From assembly GCF_000300275.1 (NCBI RefSeq), contig NZ_AMRN01000003.1, positions 248,001 through 312,000 of the forward strand: a DNA stretch of 64,000 nucleotides, given 5' to 3'. The notes below the pieces were generated by a model. The model saw only the letters and a list, made by a program, of their open reading frames with translations, was not told the DNA's origin and made no database searches. The translations under genes and the position numbers were made by a program. Below, one piece after another: positions 45,692 to 54,679 of this stretch. This DNA comes from Thalassospira profundimaris WP0211. GTDB lineage: Bacteria; Pseudomonadota; Alphaproteobacteria; Rhodospirillales; Thalassospiraceae. Position 1 is the stretch's first letter. Each line of letters begins with the position of its first letter.

Positions 45692-47167
45692 TCAGTTGGC
45701 ATTCCCGGCGAGACCGCCGAGGCACATATATTTAATCTCGACGAAGTCATCGACGCCGTATTTCGACCCTTCGCGGCCGATGCCGGATTCCTTGACCCCG
45801 CCAAACGGGGCTGATTCGGTCGAAATGATGCCTTCGTTGATGCCAACGATGCCGTATTCAAGCGCCTCGCCAACCCGCCAGATGCGGCCGATATCACGGG
45901 CATAGAAATAGGCCGCCAGACCAAACGGCGTATCATTGGCCATGCGAATGGCGTCTTCTTCGCTGCTGAACTTGAACAGTGGTGCAACCGGACCAAAGAT
46001 TTCCTCGGAGAAAATCCGCATATCCGACGTAACCCCGGTCAGAATGGTCGGGGTAAAGAAGTTGCTGTCGGGCTTGGCCCGGTCACCACCCAGAACAGCC
46101 TTTGCTCCACGTGAAACGGCGTCTTCGACCAGTGCTTCGACCTTTTCAATCGCCTTGGCATTGATCAGCGGGCCCTGGGTGATGCCTTCTTCGGTGCCCA
46201 AACCGACACGCAATTTGCCAACGGCCTCGGCCAGTTTGGCGGCAAAGGCGTCATAGACACCTTCCTGAACCAGAATGCGGTTGGCACAGACACAGGTCTG
46301 ACCGGCATTGCGGTATTTCGAGGCAATCGCGCCTGCAACGGCCGCATCCAGATCGGCATCGTCAAAGACAATAAACGGTGCATTGCCGCCAAGCTCCAGG
46401 CTGACTTTTTTGACGGTATCAGAACATTGACGCATCAAAAGTTTGCCGACCTGGGTAGAGCCGGTGAAGGACAGCTTGCGCACGATCGGGTTGGCAGTCA
46501 GTTCACCACCGATTTCCGCCCCGTGTGATGCGGTGACGATATTGATTACGCCATCGGGGAACCCGGCGCGTTTGGCCAGCTCGACCAGTGCAAGCGCGGT
46601 CAGCGGGGTATCTTCCGCAGGTTTGATGACGACCGTGCAACCCGCGGCAAGGGCCGGGGCACATTTGCGCGTGATCATTGCCATCGGGAAGTTCCATGGC
46701 GTAATTGCGGCAACAACACCAATCGGTTGTTTGACGGTGATGATGCGTTTGTCCGCCCCATGCGACGGGATAACATCGCCATAAATGCGTTTGCCTTCTT
46801 CGGCAAACCATTCAAGGAAGGACGCGCCATAGGCCACTTCGCCGGATGCCTCGGCCAGGGGTTTGCCCTGTTCGCGGGTCATCAGCAATGCAAGGTCGGC
46901 CTGTGCCGCAATGCAGAGGTCAAACCATTTACGCAAAACATTTGCACGTTCCTTGGCGGTTTTGGCCCGCCAAGTTGGAAGGGCGGCATTGGCGGCATCA
47001 ATCGCACGATTGGTTTCGGCCGCGCCCATATCGGGCACATCGGCAAGATGTTCGCCGGTGGCCGGGTCAACAACCGCAAAGGTCTTGCCGCTGTCGGATG
47101 CAACCCATTTGCCGTCGATATGCCCCTGGGTTTGCCAAAGGCCAGTATCATTTAGCTGGATGGTCAT
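45692..47167 (-). CDS. NAD(P)-dependent aldehyde dehydrogenase (semialdehyde type)
   Basis: The 491-residue protein has the GabD-like signature: PWNFPMAMITRKCAPALAAG, the catalytic Glu in SLELGGNAP (about 257-265) and the catalytic Cys in NAGQTCVCANR (about 292). Homologues oxidise succinate semialdehyde, glutarate semialdehyde or lactaldehyde. Flanked by two iron-type alcohol dehydrogenases, it probably finishes oxidation of an alcohol to an acid. The exact substrate cannot be read. Confidence 0.93.
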   Translation of the reverse strand: MTIQLNDTGLWQTQGHIDGKWVASDSGKTFAVVDPATGEHLADVPDMGAAETNRAIDAANAALPTWRAKTAKERANVLRKWFDLCIAAQADLALLMTREQGKPLAEASGEVAYGASFLEWFAEEGKRIYGDVIPSHGADKRIITVKQPIGVVAAITPWNFPMAMITRKCAPALAAGCTVVIKPAEDTPLTALALVELAKRAGFPDGVINIVTASHGAEIGGELTANPIVRKLSFTGSTQVGKLLMRQCSDTVKKVSLELGGNAPFIVFDDADLDAAVAGAIASKYRNAGQTCVCANRILVQEGVYDAFAAKLAEAVGKLRVGLGTEEGITQGPLINAKAIEKVEALVEDAVSRGAKAVLGGDRAKPDSNFFTPTILTGVTSDMRIFSEEIFGPVAPLFKFSSEEDAIRMANDTPFGLAAYFYARDIGRIWRVGEALEYGIVGINEGIISTESAPFGGVKESGIGREGSKYGVDDFVEIKYMCLGGLAGNAN

Positions 47168-47185
47168 GGTGGCTATTCCTTTTCG

Positions 47186-48340
47186 TTACAGCACGGCGGC
47201 ATAAATCGCGCGGGCGGCGTCGAACGTCATTTCACGCGGGTTGTTGATCAAAAGGCGTTCCACCTTCATCGCATCGGTCGCCAGCATATCTAGATCGCTT
47301 TCCGCTACGCCGACTTCGCGCAAGGTGCGGCTGAACGGCATGCGTTCGACCATGTCGGTCATGAAAGCAATGAAGCGATCACAGGCAGCATCGTCATTAG
47401 CGAACTTTTCATCCGGCAGAATGGCGCGGGCAAGTTCGGCATATTGTGATACGGCCGCATCCCGGTTGAATTTCAAAACCTCGATCAGGACCAGCGCATT
47501 ACTGTGTCCATGCGGGACATGGAAATGCCCGCCCAAAGGATAGGCAAGGGCATGAACAGCTGCGACCGGGGCATTGGCAAAGGCCATTCCGGCCAGCATG
47601 GACCCCTGAAGCATGGCTTCACGCGCTTCGCGTGACGGGGTGGCAGAAACCGCATCATCAATATGGGCGGTCATCAACTGCATCGCGCGGATGGCAAGTC
47701 CGTCCGACAGGGCATTTTTCTTGTGCTTGGTGGTGTAGGCCTCAATGGCGTGCACCATGGCATCAATGCCGGTCATGCCCGTGATCGGGGCCGGAAGGCC
47801 CATGGTCAGCTTGGCATCAAGCAGTGCGACATCGGGATAAAGCAGGCTGGACACCACACCCTTTTTCTCGTGCGTTGGGGTGGTGACGATCGAAATCGGC
47901 GTGACCTCCGAACCGGTGCCCGCCGTGGTCGGCACCTGAATAAGCGGCAGGCGCGGGCCCGTCGCCAGACCGATGCCATAGATCTCGTCAAGTTTCTGAC
48001 CCTTACCACACAGAAGGGCGACCAGTTTTGCGGTATCAAGCGATGAACCGCCGCCAAGGCCGATGACGATATCGGCCTTGAAGTCACAGGCACCCTTGAC
48101 CGCGGCAAGGATGCTTTCCTCGGGCGGGTCTGCCCGAACATCGGTCCAGAGCAGGGTTTCAATCCCGGCTTCTTTAAGGGCTGCATAAGGGGCGTCGATC
48201 AGGCCAACCTTCTGCAAGCCCGGATCGGACAGGAGAACGGCGCGTTTCGCGCCGTTCTCCTTGCACAGGGTGCCGAGTTGCAAGGCACCGTCGAACTCGC
48301 AGATGACGCGAGGGGTGGTTTCAAACACAAAGTCTGACAT
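47186..48340 (-). CDS. Iron-containing alcohol dehydrogenase (second)
   Basis: The 384-residue protein from the ATG at 48340, preceded by GAGG at five bases, is a second group III alcohol dehydrogenase. It has GGGSSLDTAK, TTAGTGSEVT and AVHALAYPLGGHFHVPHGHS (metal ligands). It is clearly homologous to the enzyme at 44.5 kb but not a recent copy. Two such enzymes in one operon could act on two alcohol groups of a diol or on different substrates. It lies just after the LivF-type ATPase gene. Confidence 0.92.
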   Translation of the reverse strand: MSDFVFETTPRVICEFDGALQLGTLCKENGAKRAVLLSDPGLQKVGLIDAPYAALKEAGIETLLWTDVRADPPEESILAAVKGACDFKADIVIGLGGGSSLDTAKLVALLCGKGQKLDEIYGIGLATGPRLPLIQVPTTAGTGSEVTPISIVTTPTHEKKGVVSSLLYPDVALLDAKLTMGLPAPITGMTGIDAMVHAIEAYTTKHKKNALSDGLAIRAMQLMTAHIDDAVSATPSREAREAMLQGSMLAGMAFANAPVAAVHALAYPLGGHFHVPHGHSNALVLIEVLKFNRDAAVSQYAELARAILPDEKFANDDAACDRFIAFMTDMVERMPFSRTLREVGVAESDLDMLATDAMKVERLLINNPREMTFDAARAIYAAVL

Positions 48341-48387
48341 GGGGACCTCGTCTTTTGACATGTCTGTTATCGGGGCTGTCGTCGGGA

Positions 48388-49050
48388 TCAGGCGGTTTCC
48401 AGTTCAGCCTTGGAAACGGTGCCACGTTCGATGCGATAACTGCCCGCCACCAGATCGGCGGAGTGGCTGTCATCAGATTCAGAGATCAGCACGCACAGCC
48501 CGCTGCTGCCAAGATCGGAAATGACTTCCGACAGGCGGCGTGACAGGACGGGTGCGACCCCTTCGAACGGTTCATCGAGCAACAAAAGATTGCGACCGGG
48601 CATCAATGCACGCCCGAGCGAGACCAGTTTCTGCTGACCGCCGGAAAGCTGCAGCGCACGGCGATCCCGGAACTGGGCGATTTCCGGCAACAGGTCATAG
48701 ACCCATTTCAACCGTTCCTCGGCGTCCGCAATACCGTTGGTCCAGGCCGGAAGAAGTATGTTTTCCTCGACCGTCAGGGACGGGATCAGACGGCGATCTT
48801 CGGGCATATAGCTGATGCCGGCTTTGGCACGGGCAAAGTCAGCCATCTTGCGCAGGTCCTGCCCATCAAAGGTGATGGTGCCCTGATCTGCGTCCAGAAG
48901 GCCCATGATGGCGCGCATCAGCGTGGTCTTGCCCGCCCCGTTATGACCAATCAGGCCAAACATTTTGCCGGACGGCACCGAAAGCGAGACATCGCGCAGG
49001 ATCGGAATATTACCGATCGATACATCGAGATTACTGATTTCCAGGGTCAT
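48388..49050 (-). CDS. LIV-type ABC transporter ATP-binding protein (LivF-like)
   Basis: The 220-residue ATPase has Walker A GHNGAGKT (about 35-42), signature LSGGQQKLV (about 134-142) and Walker B LLLLDEPFEG. The short length and LivF-type C-terminus fit the HAAT family (branched-chain amino acids, urea, amides). Its start overlaps the LivG-like gene stop by four bases (ATGA). Confidence 0.9.
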   Translation of the reverse strand: MTLEISNLDVSIGNIPILRDVSLSVPSGKMFGLIGHNGAGKTTLMRAIMGLLDADQGTITFDGQDLRKMADFARAKAGISYMPEDRRLIPSLTVEENILLPAWTNGIADAEERLKWVYDLLPEIAQFRDRRALQLSGGQQKLVSLGRALMPGRNLLLLDEPFEGVAPVLSRRLSEVISDLGSSGLCVLISESDDSHSADLVAGSYRIERGTVSKAELETA

Positions 49051-49823
49051 GATGCGCCATTCCCTTGTTTGGTGGTGGGACGATGGCCGGTCACAAGATC
49101 GCGGACCTGCTGATCGGCCAGAACAGCCGCAGGTTCGCCATCAGCAATGATTTCGCCGCTATAGAATGCCAGAACGCGCGAGACATAGCGTTCGACCACA
49201 TCCATGTCATGTTCGACAAACAGCACGGTCACGCCATGCTGACGCACGGCATTCATGACCGTATCCATCAGGTCGGTTTTTTCATCCACGCTGACACCAC
49301 TGGTCGGTTCATCAAGCAGCAGCATCTGAGGATTGCCGATCAACGCCATGGCGATATCAACCAGTTTACGCGCACCCTGCGGAACGGCGGTTACCAGTGA
49401 ATCGCGATAGTTTTCGACACCGAATTCCTTAAGGATTTCCTCAGCCCTGGCAATACGGGCATCGCTGCGAAGGGGGCTTAGGAAACTCGGACGGGCGCTT
49501 TCGGCAGCAGCCAGCGCGACAATCAGGTTGTCGATCACGGTCATTTCCGGGAACAGCTGCGCAACCTGGAAGGAGCGCGCCATGCCGGCCCGGGTGATCG
49601 CACGCGGGGAATGGCCCATGATGGACTTGCCGTTAAACAGGATCTCGCCGCGTGTTGGCTTGAGATAGCCAGTCACCATGTTGATGAAGGTCGTTTTGCC
49701 AGCCCCGTTGGAGCCGATCACACCAACGACTTCACCCTTGTTGATCTGAACGTTCAAATCCTTTGCGGCGATGACCGCGCCGAATTCCTTGTTCAGCGAA
49801 CGTGTTTCAAGAATGCAGGTCAT
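49047..49823 (-). CDS. LIV-type ABC transporter ATP-binding protein (LivG-like)
   Basis: The 258-residue ATPase has Walker A GSNGAGKT (about 38-45), a variant signature helix (VPQGARKLVDIAMAL) where LSxGQ is normally found, and Walker B MLLLDEPTSGV. It pairs with the LivF-like ATPase. The missing canonical signature Ser/Gly-Gly is unusual but seen in some HAAT members. Start and stop overlap neighbours by four bases on both sides. Confidence 0.88.
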   Translation of the reverse strand: MTCILETRSLNKEFGAVIAAKDLNVQINKGEVVGVIGSNGAGKTTFINMVTGYLKPTRGEILFNGKSIMGHSPRAITRAGMARSFQVAQLFPEMTVIDNLIVALAAAESARPSFLSPLRSDARIARAEEILKEFGVENYRDSLVTAVPQGARKLVDIAMALIGNPQMLLLDEPTSGVSVDEKTDLMDTVMNAVRQHGVTVLFVEHDMDVVERYVSRVLAFYSGEIIADGEPAAVLADQQVRDLVTGHRPTTKQGNGAS

Positions 49824-50767
49824 GCCCGTTCTCCTGTTTTTTCACGGCTGACCAGGCTCCACAGCCCTTTGGGCAGGAAGATAATGACCGCAAGCAGCGT
49901 GAAACCGAGGATCATCTGCCAGGTGTGGGGAACGAATTCGATGGCGTAGGTCCGCACGAACGAGAATACGATGGCCGCAATAAACGGTGCCGCCACGTGG
50001 CCCAAACCACCCAAAAGCGCGATGAAGACAAATTCGCCCGACGTGGTCCAATAAGCCATCTCTGGATCAACGTGGCCGGTGGCAAGGGCCGTCAGACCGC
50101 CGCCAAGGGCCGATACCGCCGCCGCAGCAACATAGTTGCCATAAAGCAACCAGCGCGGCGACAGACCAAGATATTCAACACGGACTTCATTTTCGCGAAC
50201 GGCCTCGCAAATGACGCCAATGCCTGCCTTGGTGTACCGATGGATCAGAACAGCAACGATCAGACCAGAGACCACAGTCATGGTAAAGACGGTGTGCTGG
50301 CTGCCAGCGCCTGCTTCGGGGGCCCAGCCAAACAGGGTCCAGTCATGAACGTTAAAGCCGTCCGTGCTGCCCAGTTCCTGACTTTTGACAAGGATGCCAA
50401 ACAGGATCATCGAAAATGCCAGCGACAGCATGGCAAAGAAGATTTCGCGATAGCGCGTCAGCAACAGACCCAACAGCATGGCGACAACGATTGCGACAAA
50501 CATGCCAAGTGACAGGGCAGCAATCGCATCATGAATGCCAAAGAACTGGCCGCCCATGCCAACGGTGTAACCACCGATGCAATAGAACAGGCCCTGACCA
50601 AAGGATACGAGGCCGGAACGCATCTGCATGACGACGCCCTGGACGACAAGTGCCTTGGCCAGTGCGATGGTCAAAAGGAAGATCAGCCAACCCGGCGAAA
50701 CGAAGCCGAACAGAACGCAGGCAAGCGCGATCAGTCCGAGCGAGATTTCAGTTTTATCAAGACGCAT
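49820..50767 (-). CDS. LIV-type ABC transporter permease (LivM-like)
   Basis: The 315-residue protein has about ten hydrophobic helices and the LivM stretch SFGQGLFYCIGGYTVG. The start at 50767 places its ATG one base after the LivH-like stop; a ten-residue upstream extension overlaps that gene. The C-terminal polar tail ends TGERA. It forms the heterodimeric channel with the LivH-like permease. Confidence 0.88.
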   Translation of the reverse strand: MRLDKTEISLGLIALACVLFGFVSPGWLIFLLTIALAKALVVQGVVMQMRSGLVSFGQGLFYCIGGYTVGMGGQFFGIHDAIAALSLGMFVAIVVAMLLGLLLTRYREIFFAMLSLAFSMILFGILVKSQELGSTDGFNVHDWTLFGWAPEAGAGSQHTVFTMTVVSGLIVAVLIHRYTKAGIGVICEAVRENEVRVEYLGLSPRWLLYGNYVAAAAVSALGGGLTALATGHVDPEMAYWTTSGEFVFIALLGGLGHVAAPFIAAIVFSFVRTYAIEFVPHTWQMILGFTLLAVIIFLPKGLWSLVSREKTGERA

Positions 50768-50768
50768 G

Positions 50769-51668
50769 TCAGATTTTCCTCGCCAAAGTACGGCCAAACA
50801 GGCCTTCGGGACGGAACGCCAGAACCAGTGACATCACGCCGTAAATGACGAACAGTTCGAATTCAGGGGCATAGTGAACGGCCGCTGCACGGCTTAGCCC
50901 GACCAAAAGGGCACCAACAGCGGCCCCCCCGATGCTGCCAAGGCCACCGATAACCACCACGGCAAAGGCCAGAACGATCACTTCGATGCCGATCCCCGGC
51001 ACGACAGAGATCGCAGGCGCAGTCAGCGCACCGGCAAGTGCGCCCAGTGTTGTGCCCAGAACGAAGGTGATGGTGAACATCAGTTTCACGTTCACGCCCA
51101 TGGCAACCGCGATTTCGCGGTCATGGATCACTGCACGCAGGACCTTGCCCTGGTTGGTGCGTTCAAGCCACGCCCACAGGCCAAGCCCGAGCAATGCGGA
51201 TACCCCGACCAGGGCGACGTCGTAATTGGAAACCTTAAGCAAGCCGAGCGATGTTCGCCCAAGCTCGGAATAAGGCTGATAGGCAAAATATGGGCTGACA
51301 CCCCAGACGATTTTCATACCGTCTTCAAGAATCAGAAGAAGGGCATAGGTAATGATCACCATCAGGATTTCGTCGCGGCCATACATGAGGCGCAGCAATC
51401 CGCGTTCGACGATCACACCGACAATCAGACCGGCAACCAGCGCGGCACCAACCAGCAACAAATAGCTGACCCATGCCGGGCCCATGCCGTTGTTGAAATA
51501 CCAGCCAACCAGTGACGCTGCCGAATAGGCGCCGATTGCATAAAAGCTGCCATGCGCCATGTTCAGGATGCGCATCACCCCGTAAATCACGGTCAGGCCG
51601 GCAGCCACAAGAAACAGCCACGATGCATAGATCGAGCCATCAATCAGGACGGCAAGAAGACTTGTCAT
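50769..51668 (-). CDS. LIV-type ABC transporter permease (LivH-like)
   Basis: The 299-residue protein begins MTSLLAVLIDGSIYASWLFL and has the LivH pattern RILNMAHGSFYAIGAY and GGLGSIGGAAVGALLVG. The longer frame begins at 51704 inside an inverted repeat, so the ATG at 51668 is preferred. It is the first membrane gene after the binding proteins. Confidence 0.88.
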   Translation of the reverse strand: MTSLLAVLIDGSIYASWLFLVAAGLTVIYGVMRILNMAHGSFYAIGAYSAASLVGWYFNNGMGPAWVSYLLLVGAALVAGLIVGVIVERGLLRLMYGRDEILMVIITYALLLILEDGMKIVWGVSPYFAYQPYSELGRTSLGLLKVSNYDVALVGVSALLGLGLWAWLERTNQGKVLRAVIHDREIAVAMGVNVKLMFTITFVLGTTLGALAGALTAPAISVVPGIGIEVIVLAFAVVVIGGLGSIGGAAVGALLVGLSRAAAVHYAPEFELFVIYGVMSLVLAFRPEGLFGRTLARKI

Positions 51669-51698
51669 CACAAATATCCAGTGTGCAGGGAAAGGGGC

Positions 51699-51725
51699 GG
51701 ACATCCCAAGGGAGACGGGATGTCC
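51699..51725 (-). terminator. Hairpin after the binding-protein gene
   Basis: A perfect 9-bp stem (GGACATCCC with GGGATGTCC) with a 9-base loop lies between the first binding-protein gene stop and the LivH-like permease start. It probably limits read-through so the binding protein is made in excess. Confidence 0.6.
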
Positions 51726-51762
51726 GCAGGATCAGGAAGCTCTGTGAAACAGAGCGGGCAAC

Positions 51763-53076
51763 TTAGTTACACTTAGCGCCCGGGAAGCCGTCTGCGATCC
51801 AGTCCGCAGCAGCAACACCTTCCGGGGGTGTTACGCATTCGCCATCAAACGAAACAGCGTTCTTGATCGAGGCAACGCCATCTTCGTAGTGGTATTCACC
51901 ATAGGTGATACCCTGCATGGCCTGATGACCATTGCCGCGTGCCATTTCAACCGTGCCCGAAACCGACTCAAAGGTTGCACCTTTCATCGCAGCAGCAAGT
52001 TGCTCTGCCGACGGGATTTCCTTATCGGCGACACCGGCATTCTCGGCGGCATACTTCAGACCCAGGATCGCCTGGGCCATCTTGGTTGCCGGATAGACCG
52101 GCTCAAGGTCATAAGCGTTCTGATAGACACCCTCAAACCAGGTGTTCAGTTCGTTGTCCGGGGCAAACTGGCCAAACGGGCCACGTGCACCGATGATCAT
52201 GCCGTTCGGGGCCTGATCCTTGTAGGTGGCAAAGGATGCTTCGCCGCAGGTCAGAAGGCCGGTGGCGTCTTCAAGCAGGCCACGGGCATTTGCCTGCAGA
52301 ACCAGGGCTTCCATGTCACCACCCCAGAAGGAGCTGTGAACGATTTCCGGGCGTTTCACGGACAGGGCAGAGATTTCTGCACCGTACTGACCCTGATAGA
52401 TTTTCGGGAACTGTTCTTCGACAACTTCTGCTTCAGGGAGGAGTGCCGATGCAGCGGCGGTGAAGTCAGCCCAGCTGTCCTGACCCCAGGAATAGTTCTG
52501 CTGGATGCCGGCAAGACGGGTAACGTTCGGGCGGGTCGCGGCAAGGTAACGTACAGCACCGATGTTATCGACAGATGCGTCAAGACCGGTACGGAACATG
52601 TATTGCGCGTCCGGGTTATCCGCAAACAGACGGGGAGTACCGCAATCATATGCGATGGTGAAGGTTTTCAGTTCTTCGGCAACCGGTGCAATTGCCAGGC
52701 AGTCACCCGAAGAAACATAGCCGATGACGGCATCGACTTTCTGACGCTGAACAAGGTTGCGATATTCTTCAACCTGCTTGGTTGCACCACCGGCTTCGTC
52801 GATGATCACGGCTTCGATTTCGGCGCCATTGATGCCGATCTTGTCGTATGGTGCGGGCAGGTTGCCCTTGTTCAATTCTTCAACAAGAACCTTGGCGGCA
52901 TTTGCCGACGGAACGCCGAACGGACCAGCTGCCGGACCGGACAGGAAGGTCACGATCCCGACGCGGAATTTGCCGTTCTCAGCGGCCGATGCAGAACCGG
53001 CTGCGCCAGCTGCAAGGGCAAGCGCTGCGACGCCCGATACAAGGTATTTGCTGAATTTTGATTTATTGTTCTTCAC
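51763..53076 (-). CDS. LIV/urea-type ABC transporter substrate-binding protein
   Basis: The 437-residue protein has a Sec signal peptide ending ASAAE near residue 33 and the type I fold used by branched-chain amino acid/urea/amide binding proteins (VGIVTFLSGPAAGPFGVP, VDAVIGYVSSGDCLAIAP, WGGDMEALVLQ). The ligand is unknown. An AGGGAGGAAA Shine-Dalgarno precedes the ATG, 21 bp after the upstream binding-protein gene. It is the best candidate to feed the LIV-type permeases that follow. Confidence 0.9.
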   Translation of the reverse strand: MKNNKSKFSKYLVSGVAALALAAGAAGSASAAENGKFRVGIVTFLSGPAAGPFGVPSANAAKVLVEELNKGNLPAPYDKIGINGAEIEAVIIDEAGGATKQVEEYRNLVQRQKVDAVIGYVSSGDCLAIAPVAEELKTFTIAYDCGTPRLFADNPDAQYMFRTGLDASVDNIGAVRYLAATRPNVTRLAGIQQNYSWGQDSWADFTAAASALLPEAEVVEEQFPKIYQGQYGAEISALSVKRPEIVHSSFWGGDMEALVLQANARGLLEDATGLLTCGEASFATYKDQAPNGMIIGARGPFGQFAPDNELNTWFEGVYQNAYDLEPVYPATKMAQAILGLKYAAENAGVADKEIPSAEQLAAAMKGATFESVSGTVEMARGNGHQAMQGITYGEYHYEDGVASIKNAVSFDGECVTPPEGVAAADWIADGFPGAKCN

Positions 53077-53097
53077 TATTTCCTCCCTTGGGAAAGG

Positions 53098-54435
53098 TCA
53101 TGGAGTTGGCGGTGGAACTGCCTCCGACCCGCCGGCCACGGCATCGCGGCGACGTTTGACCATCTCTTTTGATGGTTTGAGGTCTTCGGCATCGTAGATC
53201 GCCCAGTTCCCCACCATCAGTTTCGATGGCGGAAAGTCTTCGTTGTGGACGACCGTGCCCACGGCTTGCGCCTGGACAATCTGGTGAGTTTCGGGGTCGA
53301 TATATGATGCAAAGCCCGGCGGATCTTCGGGCAGGGCCAGTTGCAATCCTTCAAGTGCGGTGATGAGCGCGCGGTCATCGTCAACGCCGCCAGCCTTCTC
53401 AATGGCGCGTGCAATGGCGATGATCCCGGTATAGGCGCCTTCGGCCGCATAGGTCGGATAACGCCCGGTCATGTCGTGAAACTGTTTGACGAACCGCTTG
53501 TTACGTCCGGTGTCGGGCCAGTTATTGTGATGGCGCGCTGACAGGATCAAACCCGGATAGGGCTGATCGCCAAGGGCCATCATCACATCGTAATTGGCTC
53601 CGGTATCGAAATTGGCAAGACGGGTGGTTTCAAAGAAACGGGTTGATGCCGCCTGTTTGATAAAGGCGATGAAGTCCCCGCCCCAAAGGGCGGTTACGAC
53701 CACGTCGGCCTTCGCCGATTGCAGGGCGTTGATATAGATCGAATAATCCGGCTCATAAAGCTTCGGCCACAGATCGCCGACGGTCTCATATTCGACGCCC
53801 AATTCATCAAGGGCGAGTTGCAGATCCGTCCAGGAAACATGGCCGTAATCATAATCCGGTCCGACAAAGGCAAGGCGTTTCCAGCCGGTTTCCTTTTGCA
53901 GATCGCGTAAATAACGCGCACCGGCGGCCATCGACGTCCAGCTGTCATTGGTAACGCGGAAGTAATAATCGTGACCGGCCTCGATGCTGAGCCGCGATGA
54001 CGCATGGTCGGTACCGACCATGATGATCTTTTCGTTCTTGGCGAGATCGCTTACGGCGTGGGCCACACCCGATGACACGATGCCGCAGAAGAACTTGGCA
54101 TTGTCATTGGTGATGAAATCCTGTGCCAGACGGACTGCATAGGATGCCTTTGATCGCGGGTCATCGGCGATGACGCGCAGATTGGGCACATCCAGGCCGG
54201 ATTTAGCTTCGGCCTCCAAGTCCTGAAGGGCGATCTTGATACCGGAAATACTGTCGCGGCCATAGGTGGCCGACCGTCCGGTCATCGGGTACAAACAGCC
54301 GATGACAGCATCTGCGTTCTGGGCAGATGCGCCCAGCTCAAAACGTTCTGCCTGTGCGGTATTGGCCGCAAACAGTACGAACGTGGCTACAATAATGGTG
54401 ATGCACCCGGAAACCGGGTGTTTGAACATCTCCAT
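53098..54435 (-). CDS. Second LIV-type substrate-binding protein
   Basis: The 445-residue protein from the ATG at 54435, preceded by AGGGAGGAAAG, has a signal peptide ending TAQAE near residue 30. It has a type I binding fold (IGCLYPMTGRSATYGRDS, FVGPDYDYGHVSWTDL, WGGDFIAFIKQA). The C-terminus has a proline-rich tail (EAVPPPTP). It is clearly different from the downstream binding protein, giving the transporter two binding subunits or providing a ligand-presenting protein for the sensor kinase. It is the first gene of the sigma-54 operon. Confidence 0.9.
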   Translation of the reverse strand: MEMFKHPVSGCITIIVATFVLFAANTAQAERFELGASAQNADAVIGCLYPMTGRSATYGRDSISGIKIALQDLEAEAKSGLDVPNLRVIADDPRSKASYAVRLAQDFITNDNAKFFCGIVSSGVAHAVSDLAKNEKIIMVGTDHASSRLSIEAGHDYYFRVTNDSWTSMAAGARYLRDLQKETGWKRLAFVGPDYDYGHVSWTDLQLALDELGVEYETVGDLWPKLYEPDYSIYINALQSAKADVVVTALWGGDFIAFIKQAASTRFFETTRLANFDTGANYDVMMALGDQPYPGLILSARHHNNWPDTGRNKRFVKQFHDMTGRYPTYAAEGAYTGIIAIARAIEKAGGVDDDRALITALEGLQLALPEDPPGFASYIDPETHQIVQAQAVGTVVHNEDFPPSKLMVGNWAIYDAEDLKPSKEMVKRRRDAVAGGSEAVPPPTP

Positions 54436-54494
54436 GACTTTCCTCCCTGCGAATGGTTGTTCCATCCGCGTTTGTACCTTTGTCTCGCTATTCC

Positions 54495-54509
54495 GCAAAG
54501 GCTGTGCCA
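54495..54509 (-). promoter_or_regulatory. Sigma-54 promoter
   Basis: Read on the minus strand, TGGCACAGCCTTTGC has the -24 TGGCAC (54504-54509) and -12 TTGC (54495-54498) with correct five-base spacing. It lies about 60 bp upstream of the second binding-protein gene. A sigma-54 activator gene is encoded just upstream, which supports the assignment. Confidence 0.85.
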
Positions 54510-54593
54510 GTTGCGAAATTTCGGCGCAAAGTCAGGAAAGCCGCGCGATTGACCGTTTTGGGCCGAAATCATGGAGCGGTCTTGAGCGCGAAT

Positions 54594-54612
54594 TTGAGCG
54601 TTAGGCGCTCAA
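54594..54612. promoter_or_regulatory. Upstream activator site A (TTGAGCG palindrome)
   Basis: TTGAGCG-TTAGG-CGCTCAA is a 19-bp palindrome (54594-54612), about 85 bp upstream of the -24 element. Its arms are identical to those of the palindrome at 54627-54645. It is a likely enhancer site for the adjacent NtrC-type regulator. Confidence 0.72.
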
Positions 54613-54621
54613 ACAGCAAAA

Positions 54622-54650
54622 CACCCTTGAGCGGAAACCGCTCAAGGGTG
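54622..54650. promoter_or_regulatory. Upstream activator site B, also terminator-like hairpin
   Basis: TTGAGCG-GAAAC-CGCTCAA (54627-54645) shares its arms and five-base spacing with site A and is centred 33 bp (about three helical turns) from it. Extended flanks make a perfect 13-bp stem with a three-base loop, so it can also end transcription of the response-regulator gene that stops at 54680. The minus strand continues TTTTGCTG. Confidence 0.7.
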
Positions 54651-54679
54651 CATCGGAAATGCTTCGGGTTGGGGATACG

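Noticed and set aside
51889..53061. A 390-codon plus-strand open frame opposite a binding-protein gene
   Set aside because: The minus strand encodes a signal-peptide-bearing binding protein with family motifs; the opposite frame has none.
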